DNA of 64,000 nt from Ruminiclostridium cellobioparum subsp. termitidis CT1112. GTDB taxonomy: Bacteria > Bacillota > Clostridia > Acetivibrionales > DSM-1351. Below the pieces are notes generated by a model. It made no database searches. It was given only the letters and a program-made list of their open reading frames with translations, and was not told the DNA's origin. Of the stretch, positions 35,032-42,909 are shown in pieces. Each line of letters begins with the position of its first letter. Within the stretch, counting starts at the first letter, position 1. The position numbers and the translations under genes are program-made. The stretch is taken from positions 1 to 64,000 of the forward strand of contig NZ_AORV01000033.1 of NCBI RefSeq assembly GCF_000350485.1, read 5' to 3'.

Positions 35032-36774
35032 TTAAGTGTCCATCCTTTCTATTGCATCAAAGCTACAGACTTTTGTACACAGCTTGCAGCCAACGCAAAG
35101 CGCAGGATTGATCTCCAGGTGGTCTTTTTTGTCAACTATGGCTGGACATCCTATTTTCATACAGGCTCTGCAGGTTTTGCACTTTTCCCTGGAAATCTTC
35201 CGGCTGCCTTCAAATTTAACACTTTTCAACAGGGCACAGGGTCTCTGTGATATGATAACCGACGGCTCATCTGCTTCTATCTCGGCTTTTACCACTTTTT
35301 CAAGCTCTTTTACATCAAAGGGATCAACCACTGTAACCCTTTCTATCCCCACAGCCTTGCAGAGCAGCTCAAGATCCACCTGTCTGGTGGGTTCTCCCTT
35401 GATTGTAAAGCCGGTGGTAGGATTGTGCTGGTGTCCGGTCATACCTGTTATGGAGTTGTCCAATATCATCACGGTTGAATTTCCCTTGTTATATACTACG
35501 TCAATAAGTCCTGTAATCCCCGAATGAATAAAGGTTGAATCCCCGATAACCGCTACCGTCTTCTTTCTGAATTCACTGCCCCGGGCCTTTTCCATACCAT
35601 GTGCCACACCAATGCTGGCACCCATGCAGATACAGGTGTCCATACATTCGTTGGGAGGCAGTGCACCGAGAGTATAGCAGCCTATGTCCCCGCTTACATT
35701 TAATTTTAATTTTTTCAATACGTAGTACATTCCCCGGTGTGGACATCCCGGACACATAACAGGCGGTCTTACAGGTATGGGCTGGCCGGCTTGAACCTGT
35801 TGTGAAGCCTCAAACTTTCTGTCAAAAAGCTTTTCGGCTATCAGCTGGGCATTGAGTTCACCCATGACAGGAAGCTTCTGTTTGCCTGTAACCTTGATCC
35901 CCATTTTCAAAATCTGGTTCTCAAAGAAAGGTTCCAGTTCCTCAACTACATATAATGTTTTTACCTTTGAAGCAAATTCTGAAATCATTTTTTCAGGTAT
36001 GGGATGAACCATGCCTATTTTCAGTATTGATGCGTTTGGAGCGGCTTCTTTAACATATTGATATGAGATACCGCTGGTAATGATGCCTACTTCCTCGCTG
36101 TCCAGCTCGATTTTGTTGAGTTCACTGGAATTGGAGAACTCCCTGAGGGCTGCCATTCTTTTTTCCACTTCAACATGTCTTCTTCTGGCCATTGCAGGCA
36201 TCATTACATATTTGTTGGCATCCTTTACATAATCCTTCAGTTTGAAATTCTCCTTATCACCGATTTCCACCGAGCTCTGTGAGTGGGATACCCTGGTGGT
36301 AAGGCGGACAATCACAGGACAGTCGAACTGTTCGCTGATTTCAAAAGCATATCTTACAAAATCCTTACATTCCTGACTGTCAGAAGGCTCCAGCATGGGC
36401 ACTTTTGAAGATCTGGCGTAAAATCTGCTGTCCTGCTCATTCTGCGAGCTGTGCATTCCCGGATCATCCGCCACCATAATAACAAGACCGCCGTTTACTC
36501 CAGAATAGGAAACAGTAAACAGCGGGTCGGCGGCAACATTAAGTCCTACGTGCTTCATTGAGCATATGGCCCTTGCCCCTCCGATAGATGCTCCGATAGC
36601 AACTTCCAGGGCCACCTTTTCATTTGGTGACCATTCGGAATATATTTCGTCATATTTTGCTATGTATTCGGTAATTTCAGTGCTGGGCGTACCCGGATAA
36701 GCTGCCGCTATGGTGCAGCCCGCCTCATATGCCCCTCTTGCCACAGCTTCGTTGCCAAGCATGAGCTTCTTCAT
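35032..36774 (-). CDS. iorA: Indolepyruvate:ferredoxin oxidoreductase, alpha subunit
   Basis: A 580-residue TPP and Fe-S enzyme. The N-terminal pyrimidine domain (GNEAVARGAYEAGCTIAAAY) is followed by the TPP domain (CPGCPHRGMYYV, GDIGCYTLGALPP, GDSTFIHSGITGL, ITGMTGHQHNP). Two C-terminal ferredoxin-type clusters follow (CKTCRACMKIGCP and CVGCKLCTKVCS). It oxidises transaminated aromatic amino acids. The start is ATG 36774 with GGAGG 6 nt upstream. It is the first gene of the iorA-iorB-paaK-ACT operon; a 43-bp palindromic element lies upstream. Confidence 0.96.
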   Translation of the reverse strand: MKKLMLGNEAVARGAYEAGCTIAAAYPGTPSTEITEYIAKYDEIYSEWSPNEKVALEVAIGASIGGARAICSMKHVGLNVAADPLFTVSYSGVNGGLVIMVADDPGMHSSQNEQDSRFYARSSKVPMLEPSDSQECKDFVRYAFEISEQFDCPVIVRLTTRVSHSQSSVEIGDKENFKLKDYVKDANKYVMMPAMARRRHVEVEKRMAALREFSNSSELNKIELDSEEVGIITSGISYQYVKEAAPNASILKIGMVHPIPEKMISEFASKVKTLYVVEELEPFFENQILKMGIKVTGKQKLPVMGELNAQLIAEKLFDRKFEASQQVQAGQPIPVRPPVMCPGCPHRGMYYVLKKLKLNVSGDIGCYTLGALPPNECMDTCICMGASIGVAHGMEKARGSEFRKKTVAVIGDSTFIHSGITGLIDVVYNKGNSTVMILDNSITGMTGHQHNPTTGFTIKGEPTRQVDLELLCKAVGIERVTVVDPFDVKELEKVVKAEIEADEPSVIISQRPCALLKSVKFEGSRKISREKCKTCRACMKIGCPAIVDKKDHLEINPALCVGCKLCTKVCSFDAIERMDT

Positions 36775-36890
36775 TTTAACCTCCATCCGCGCGCTTGCAC
36801 ACGCTTAATAAGTAATCCAAATTCTCTATAATATTTTAATAATTTATAGCGCTAAACCATTGTTAATATTATAATGGATTATTTTTATAA

Positions 36891-36933
36891 AAGTCAATTA
36901 CTATCGGCACAGGAGGCCGGTTGTAATTGACTT
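36891..36933. repeat. AAGTCAATTAC palindromic element, short form
   Basis: AAGTCAATTAC (36891-36901) and GTAATTGACTT (36923-36933) around CTATCGGC...GCCGGTTG. Same ends as the 144-bp element at 10293-10436. It lies between the iorA leader and the 3' end of the hypothetical gene at 36965. Confidence 0.7.
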
Positions 36934-36964
36934 CCAAAGCGGAGGCAATTTATTGTGTCAGCAG

Positions 36965-37336
36965 CTAATCCTCATAGATTATTTCAAGTTTAATTTTATC
37001 ATAAACGTCTTTCGAATTCCTTGCCAGCATATAAGGTGATAAAATCAGCAGTTCAATCATATTTACCCTGTATTTTTTATTTTTTCTGCCCTCTTTGGGA
37101 TAGAGTTCATAACTGACAACATTTCTCAATATTATTGGAACCATGACTCCTTTACTGCTGAGAAAGTTCAGTTCCAGTGTTTCAATTTTAGAATCCTGCC
37201 GGCTGGTCCAATATGGTTTATAGCCGACCGCCATAAGTTTTCCGTCTATTCCAAGCTCCATACTCCTCAGGGTGTATTGGTTCCTGAGCATATCTGAAAA
37301 TATGTTCTTCAACCTGTCAATATCCATATAATCCAA
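36965..37336 (-). CDS. Hypothetical protein, 123 residues
   Basis: Not recognised. A soluble, mixed-charge protein with a helical N-terminus (DIDRLKNIFSDMLRNQYTL) and a beta-rich middle (MELGIDGKLMAVGYKPYWTS ... ETLELNFLSSKGVMVPIILR). An ATG follows a GGGAGGAA-like site; a second ATG three codons on is an alternative start. No signal peptide, membrane segment or cysteine is present. It is divergent from the LCP gene and may share its intergenic promoters. Length, good ribosome binding site and no overlap with other genes support it as a real gene. Confidence 0.7.
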   Translation of the reverse strand: MDYMDIDRLKNIFSDMLRNQYTLRSMELGIDGKLMAVGYKPYWTSRQDSKIETLELNFLSSKGVMVPIILRNVVSYELYPKEGRKNKKYRVNMIELLILSPYMLARNSKDVYDKIKLEIIYED

Positions 37337-37554
37337 GTACTATTCCTCCCTTAGAAAAGCTATAAACGCTCTAATATATATTATGTTGTGTAAACATAAT
37401 ATGTTACATCGGCCGATGCTGAAGGAATACTTTCAACATTTACAGTCACTTATTTTTATAAAAAAATGGGTGATAATATATGGTATATACTATATTTTAT
37501 GATATAATTCTATGATGATAAAAATAAAAATAATATATACTAATGAGGTCCGAA

Positions 37555-38691
37555 ATGAACACGAGAAAATTTACGTATATAACTACGCTGATACTTGGGA
37601 CGTTTCTTTTTGCACTTGGAACGTTTTTTATGTTTTATATAAATAATATTGCTCCCGAGCCGGGCTCGGATACACCCATACCTCATATATTAAACGGTCT
37701 TAGCGGTACAAAGAAAAACGATCCCATGAATTTTCTTGTACTCGTTGGGGATAAATCCAGCGGTAATACCGATTCAATGATGGTTGCAAACTATAATCCC
37801 GATACAAAGCAGATAAGCATTGTCACCATTCCCCGTGACACCCATGTCAAGCTCAGGAACAATATCCTGCCCAAGATAAATGCGGCATATGCTGCCGGGG
37901 GCAGAGAACATGACGGTGCCATGTACGCGGCTGAAATAGTAAGCAACCTTACAGGTATTAACATAAATTACTATGTCCACATAAATATTTCTTCCATTAA
38001 GAAAATAACCGATATGCTGGGAGGAGTCAGTTTTGATGTGCCTGCCGACTTAAGATATGAAGATCCTACCCAGGACCTGTACATCAATTTGAAAAAAGGC
38101 TACCAGCTCCTGGACGGCGACAAGGTTGAACAGCTGCTGAGGTTCAGAAAACCAAACGAAAGGCTTTATTCCCGTGAGGAATTAAAGGAATTGAGAAAGT
38201 TCTATGACGGCAGTGACATCAAAAGAACTGAAATGCAGGTAAAATTTATTAAGGAGTTTATAGGACAAAAGCTGAATATCCAATATCTGCCCAAATTTAA
38301 TTCGGTAATCAATTACGCTTTTGAAAACATTATAACAAATATGATGTTAAGTGACGCGTTAAAACTGACCTCCGGTGTGATCAATATCTCGGCCGACAAT
38401 TTTAATTCCTTCAGGCTGGACGGTGAGGACAAGATAATTAACGGCGGTTGGTTCTATGAATATAACGGTAAGATTATCAATATTGACTCCAAGGAATCCC
38501 TTCCGGCCGAAGACATCGTATCCCGGTACTTTAAATCAGCAGGCGGAATTGTTACTCCTTCCGAGTTGTTTGTGCCGAAACACCGGGATGATGAAGACGA
38601 CAAGCCAACAAAAAAGCCTGCAAGATCAACCGTGAAAAACCCTTCAAATTCTCAAACGGATTCAAAGGGTAACGGAAAAGACAAACCTTAG
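37555..38691 (+). CDS. LytR-CpsA-Psr (LCP) family protein
   Basis: A 378-residue cell-wall glycopolymer ligase. One N-terminal membrane segment (residues ~6-28) is followed by the LCP domain with DSMMVANYNPDTKQ, SIVTIPRDTHVKL and KINAAYAAGG. Near the C-terminal part is GYQLLDGDKVEQLLRFRKPN, with the conserved Arg. The tail is Lys/Asp/Pro/Ser-rich and probably disordered. LCP enzymes attach teichoic-acid-like or capsular polymers to peptidoglycan, outside the membrane. The start is ATG 37555, since GAGGT lies 5 nt upstream. A hairpin terminator follows. Confidence 0.92.
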   Translation: MNTRKFTYITTLILGTFLFALGTFFMFYINNIAPEPGSDTPIPHILNGLSGTKKNDPMNFLVLVGDKSSGNTDSMMVANYNPDTKQISIVTIPRDTHVKLRNNILPKINAAYAAGGREHDGAMYAAEIVSNLTGININYYVHINISSIKKITDMLGGVSFDVPADLRYEDPTQDLYINLKKGYQLLDGDKVEQLLRFRKPNERLYSREELKELRKFYDGSDIKRTEMQVKFIKEFIGQKLNIQYLPKFNSVINYAFENIITNMMLSDALKLTSGVINISADNFNSFRLDGEDKIINGGWFYEYNGKIINIDSKESLPAEDIVSRYFKSAGGIVTPSELFVPKHRDDEDDKPTKKPARSTVKNPSNSQTDSKGNGKDKP

Positions 38692-38720
38692 TTTTATTTT
38701 TTATATGATATGAAATGACA

Positions 38721-38757
38721 AGCGTTAGTCAGGTGTCGGCCTGCTAACGCTTTATTT
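38721..38757 (+). terminator. Intrinsic terminator after the LCP gene
   Basis: Stem AGCGTTAG-CAGG / CCTG-CTAACGCT (one bulged T, 6-nt loop) followed by TTTATTT. Confidence 0.8.
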
Positions 38758-38789
38758 ATCAATAATTATGCAGTGTTATCATGAATAAT

Positions 38790-39056
38790 TTACTTGTGTC
38801 TCGGAGATCTTTTCACAAGTACGGCCGCTTTTGTAATGGCAGCAATGACATCCACTTCAAACTGATTTCTAAGAGCATTTGCCTTTGAATACAGCTCTCC
38901 TTTTTCAGTTGCTATGTATTTGGGAGGCAGGTCATTTAATGCAAGGGCTGCAATATCCATGACGCACATCTCACATTTGCACATGTTTATGTCGTCAAGG
39001 ACACCTTCCATTAAATTTAAGACCACTTCTTCCATATAATTTTTTATAACAACCAT
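38790..39056 (-). CDS. ComFB-like late competence development protein
   Basis: An 88-residue protein of the ComFB family. It starts VVIKNYMEEVVLNLM and carries the cysteine-containing core CKCEMCVMDIAALALNDLPP followed by KYIATEKGELYSK. ComFB lies in the comF operon of Bacillus subtilis with no clear function; many clostridial homologues stand alone, as here. The three cysteines may bind metal. The start is ATG 39056 because AAGGAGGA lies 6 nt upstream; the longer frame to 39086 would include that site. Confidence 0.88.
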   Translation of the reverse strand: MVVIKNYMEEVVLNLMEGVLDDINMCKCEMCVMDIAALALNDLPPKYIATEKGELYSKANALRNQFEVDVIAAITKAAVLVKRSPRHK

Positions 39057-39142
39057 TTTTATCCTCCTTATACAAATCACATGCATTTTACAAAATTAAT
39101 AAAAAATAATCTTTTTATCTTATGTATTATTCGGTATTTATT

Positions 39143-40027
39143 TTATAATTCCTCTAATTTATTTATAAGATTTAATATTTCAACGGCATGATTTTTGGAG
39201 ACGGCTTTGCCTGTCCATATCTCAAATGCAGATATTCCTTGATTTATCAGCATTCCAAAACCATTTCGCACTTTGCAGCCTCTCAATTCTGCCTGTTTAA
39301 GAAACTCAGTTTTTCGGGGAGTATAAATAATATCATATACCAGCTGATGCCTTTGGAATTCAAAGCTGAAGTCAAACGGGATTCTAGCTTCATATGTACT
39401 CATTCCTGCCGGTGTGGTGTTTATAACTATATCACTGCTTTTGAAGCAATCTGAAAATCCCGGCTCCTCCGGAACGATACCTGTTACAATACTGCCGAAA
39501 TTGTTTTTAACCAGTTCAACGATATTCTCTGCATTGGCCAGGGTTCTGTTGACAATCGTCAGATGCTTTACCCCTTCAGCTGCCAGCTTCACCGCCAGAG
39601 CCCTTGCAGTGCCTCCGGCTCCAAGCAGTACGACCTTTTTGCCTGCAAAACCGGTTTCAAAAGCATCCCTGAAATCCCGGGCAAACCCTTCCGCGTCGGT
39701 GTTGTACCCTTTCAGTCTGCCTTCGATATTTTTGACAGTATTGACAGCTCCCATCAGGAGAGCATCATTTGAAATATCATCAAGATATTTAATGATTTCC
39801 TTTTTATAGGGTACCGTAACATTAAAACCGATGAAGTTCTGGGCCTTAAAGCCGTTAACCGCCCTCTCCAGTTCCCCTTCGTTGACATGTATTGGTACAT
39901 AGATGGCATTTATATTATATTCTCTGAATAAAGTATTATGAATGTACGGAGATTTTGTATGTTCCACCGGACAGCCGATCAGCCCCAGAAGCCCGGTTTT
40001 TCCATTGACGGTTTCTACAAGATTCAT
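39143..40027 (-). CDS. aroE: Shikimate dehydrogenase
   Basis: A 294-residue NADPH enzyme that reduces 3-dehydroshikimate. The substrate domain has GCPVEHTKSPYIHN and FNVTVPYKKEI (catalytic Lys), the cofactor domain has LLGAGGTARALAV and INTTPAGM, and the catalytic Asp is in YNTDAEGF. It follows yqeG by 23 bp in the same direction, an arrangement found also in other Firmicutes. Confidence 0.96.
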   Translation of the reverse strand: MNLVETVNGKTGLLGLIGCPVEHTKSPYIHNTLFREYNINAIYVPIHVNEGELERAVNGFKAQNFIGFNVTVPYKKEIIKYLDDISNDALLMGAVNTVKNIEGRLKGYNTDAEGFARDFRDAFETGFAGKKVVLLGAGGTARALAVKLAAEGVKHLTIVNRTLANAENIVELVKNNFGSIVTGIVPEEPGFSDCFKSSDIVINTTPAGMSTYEARIPFDFSFEFQRHQLVYDIIYTPRKTEFLKQAELRGCKVRNGFGMLINQGISAFEIWTGKAVSKNHAVEILNLINKLEEL

Positions 40028-40050
40028 ATAAAAGCTCCTCTCCCCATTAA

Positions 40051-40620
40051 TTATTTTTTGTATCTGGCTTTTTCCATGGCCAGCCTGTTTTTCTTCCAGA
40101 GCTCTCTTCTTTTGAGCTGGTGCTCGAGTTTTTTCATATACCTGGCAAGAATGAGCTTTTCAGGCCACCGCTTAACTCTCACATACAGAATTTCCCTTTT
40201 ATCTATGGGTTTGACCAGTATTGTGAGCATATTGGCTTTATTGCCGCCATGGATGTCGGTAAATACCTGGTCTCCCACAACTGCAATGCTTTCCGGCTCG
40301 AGCTCCAGTACGTCGGCCGCTTTTAAAAAGGCCCTGCCTGAAGGTTTGTACGCTCTGTGGATTGCTGTTACCGCAATCTCCCTGTTGAACCTTATAACCC
40401 GTTTCCGGGCCGCATTGGATAAAATACATACCTTGAAGCCTCTTTTTTTAAGTTCCCCAATCCAGGTAATGGCGTTTTGGTCGGCATCCTTGCTGTGCAT
40501 TGGAACAAGCGTATTGTCTATGTCCAGTATGAAACCCTTTATGCCTTTTTTTTCAAGCATATCCAGGTCTATATGCCTTATGCTGTCATAATATAAATCA
40601 GGATAATACTTCTCGATCAT
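40051..40620 (-). CDS. yqeG: YqeG family HAD IIIA-type phosphatase
   Basis: A 189-residue HAD-superfamily protein with the nucleophile motif GFILDIDNTLVPM, motif II CILSNAARKR, and motif III with Lys (YKPSGRAFLKA) then AVVGDQVFTDIHGGN. YqeG-type proteins are phosphatases with suggested substrates in phosphatidylglycerol phosphate or related metabolism (PGP phosphatase in some lineages). A GGAGGAAA site precedes the ATG. It is the first gene of a yqeG-aroE pair. Confidence 0.91.
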   Translation of the reverse strand: MIEKYYPDLYYDSIRHIDLDMLEKKGIKGFILDIDNTLVPMHSKDADQNAITWIGELKKRGFKVCILSNAARKRVIRFNREIAVTAIHRAYKPSGRAFLKAADVLELEPESIAVVGDQVFTDIHGGNKANMLTILVKPIDKREILYVRVKRWPEKLILARYMKKLEHQLKRRELWKKNRLAMEKARYKK

Positions 40621-40760
40621 TTGTTATTTTCCTCCATTAATTTATTAATAATAACAAAAGATTGGCTGCTGCACAAGCTTTCAATAGTATTAGTATCATT
40701 TAAAACATGAAATTAAATACTTAATTTCCGTATTTCAATTTTTATTATTGCTGTTCAAAT

Positions 40761-42908
40761 TCATTTTTCTATTTCAAGTATACGGTTTTCAAGGCAAAGC
40801 TGTAAATCCAGCTTTTTGACCGTTCCGTTAAAGAATTTGATTTCCACCGTCTGTCCTGATATGGGATTTGGCTGATCTGGAGGTTCTATTGATATAACGG
40901 CACCTCTTCCAAATTTTGAATGCTTTACAATCATTCCTTCTCCCAAACCGACCGCAAAGTCATTTTTTACAAGCCGGTTAACCTCCTTTACAAATATTGA
41001 AGGCATATGCTTTTCAAGATTGGCAGAAGCAGGATATATCAGGAACAGCTCCTGCCTGGCCCTTGTCATACCCACATAAAAAAGCCTTCTTTCCTCCTCC
41101 AGTTCGGTCAGGTCTTTTGTTTCGGAGGCCTTTTCAAGCACCTTGTCCCCCGGAAGCTCGCTGTTTATGAGGTCTATGAGGAATACACCGTCGTATTCCA
41201 GCCCTTTTGAGGAATGCATTGTGCTAAGGGTAATATCCAAATCCACTTCCTGCTCTTTTATTTTATTATCTCCTTCAAAGAGGTTATCCAATTCAGTCAG
41301 TCTGCCCAGGAACTCCAGCAGTGTCTGACAGTTGCAGGCAATCCCCTGCAGAATATCAAACAGTTTCCAGAGGTATTCGAAAGAAAGCCCTGCAAGCCGG
41401 CAATATTCCCTAATGCTGTCCAGATAATTAAAATTGGTCTTAATATATTCCAGGGCATTCCAGGGCCGCTTTTTTGCCAGGTTTGAAAACTCCAGTTTCA
41501 ATTCCTGCAAACTGTTTATCTGAAAGGGTTTCAGCTCCACACCATTCATAATGCGGTCAATTACCGGCCTGCCTCCGTTTCCTTCCATGGCGCATTCCAG
41601 CATTGCTTTTGATATGTACCTGTTCATTTTGTAATATATCTTTGAGAAGGCCTCCACATCCTGGGGGTCAAGCGCGAAGTGCAGAAACGCCGTTACCTCC
41701 TGTACCAGCCAGTGCTTAAAGAAGTACAGCCTGTTTTGCCGTACCTTGAAGGGCAGTTTGTTTCTATCAAGCAAATCTGCTATAAGTATTGAAGACAGGT
41801 TGTTTCTGTACAGGACGGCAACTTGCTTTTTTCTTCGTCTGCCTCCGTTTTCGCATTTAATGTCATTTATTCCGGATTTAAGCCTGTCCAAAACAAACTT
41901 CAACTGTTCCTGCTGATCCCTGACTTTGACTATTTCCGGTTCTTTAGCAGCCAAATTGCAGGTTACATGATTTTTTTCATACCTGTTTTTATTTTGTTTT
42001 ATAAAACTGCTGCTGAGCTTTACAATATTTTCAGAAGAGCGGTAATTGTTCTCAAGTCTGAATATCCTGCAGCCTTCAAATTGCTTTTCAAAATCCAGGA
42101 TGTTCCCGGGCTCTGCTCCCCGGAAGCCGTATATTGACTGGTCGTCATCGGCCACCATAAACAGGTTCCGGTTTTGGGCCGACAATAGTTTTATTATCTC
42201 AAACTGTATTTTTGAAAGATCCTGTCCTTCATCCACCTGTATATAGCCGTACCTGTTTCTGTACCTCTGAAGCAGTGCGGGATATTTTGAAAGGATATTG
42301 AAGGCATAGGTGAGCATATCGTCAAAATCAATCAGAAGGTTGCTTCTCTTATAATCCTCATAGGCCTTGTATATCAGGGAAAATTTTTTGGTGCTGGTGT
42401 TCAGCTCCTCAAAGTCCTTTATAAGACTGTTTTTAACAAGACCAATTTCATTTATGAGATTTTCCAGCTCATCATCGCCGATCCTTGAATTATTTATGTT
42501 CTGGTAAATATCCTTGAGCAGCTGGTGCTTGCTCACATCCTGGTCATTTCCTTCAATGCGCTTAAGTGTCCTGCCTTTCATCCCTTCATAATCCCGTACA
42601 ACTCTGTTGCAAAAGCTGTGCAGCGTTGCAAAATGTACTTTCTCAGGGATTTCAGCGCCATAAAGCCTGCTAAAGCGCTTATCCATCTCCAATTGGGCAG
42701 CCTTATTAAAGGTCAAGGTCAATATACTCCTCGGGTCAACACCTGCTTCCCTGATTAAGTACGTAGCCCTTGCGGTTATTACAGTTGTCTTTCCCGAACC
42801 CGGCCCTGCCAGAATCAGCGCTGGACCAGTTACATGGCATGCGGCCTTCCTTTGTTCGGCATTTAAATCTATACCGTATTTGCTTTTCATTGTGTCAAAA
42901 AAGTTCAA
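40761..42908 (-). CDS. UvrD/PcrA-like superfamily 1 DNA helicase
   Basis: A 715-residue SF1A helicase. Motifs: Q-motif LNAEQRKAAC, Walker A LAGPGSGKTTVI, motif II VDEGQDLSKIQ (Asp-Glu-Gly-Gln, not the usual DEFQD), motif III DDDQSIYGFRGA, motif IV NYRSSENIV, motif V STMHSSKGLEYDGVFLI and motif VI RRLFYVGMTRA. The C-terminus has a small beta domain (SKFGRGAVISIEP) like the PcrA Tudor domain. The start is TTG 42908, placed 6 nt after GGAAGG that lies in the last codons of the upstream helicase gene. The two helicase genes are separated by 1 bp and are surely co-expressed. Confidence 0.9.
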   Translation of the reverse strand: MNFFDTMKSKYGIDLNAEQRKAACHVTGPALILAGPGSGKTTVITARATYLIREAGVDPRSILTLTFNKAAQLEMDKRFSRLYGAEIPEKVHFATLHSFCNRVVRDYEGMKGRTLKRIEGNDQDVSKHQLLKDIYQNINNSRIGDDELENLINEIGLVKNSLIKDFEELNTSTKKFSLIYKAYEDYKRSNLLIDFDDMLTYAFNILSKYPALLQRYRNRYGYIQVDEGQDLSKIQFEIIKLLSAQNRNLFMVADDDQSIYGFRGAEPGNILDFEKQFEGCRIFRLENNYRSSENIVKLSSSFIKQNKNRYEKNHVTCNLAAKEPEIVKVRDQQEQLKFVLDRLKSGINDIKCENGGRRRKKQVAVLYRNNLSSILIADLLDRNKLPFKVRQNRLYFFKHWLVQEVTAFLHFALDPQDVEAFSKIYYKMNRYISKAMLECAMEGNGGRPVIDRIMNGVELKPFQINSLQELKLEFSNLAKKRPWNALEYIKTNFNYLDSIREYCRLAGLSFEYLWKLFDILQGIACNCQTLLEFLGRLTELDNLFEGDNKIKEQEVDLDITLSTMHSSKGLEYDGVFLIDLINSELPGDKVLEKASETKDLTELEEERRLFYVGMTRARQELFLIYPASANLEKHMPSIFVKEVNRLVKNDFAVGLGEGMIVKHSKFGRGAVISIEPPDQPNPISGQTVEIKFFNGTVKKLDLQLCLENRILEIEK

Positions 42909-42909
42909 A

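Noticed and set aside
39938-40591. 217-codon plus-strand frame opposite yqeG and aroE
   Set aside because: It crosses two certain genes antisense; composition is that of a shadow frame.
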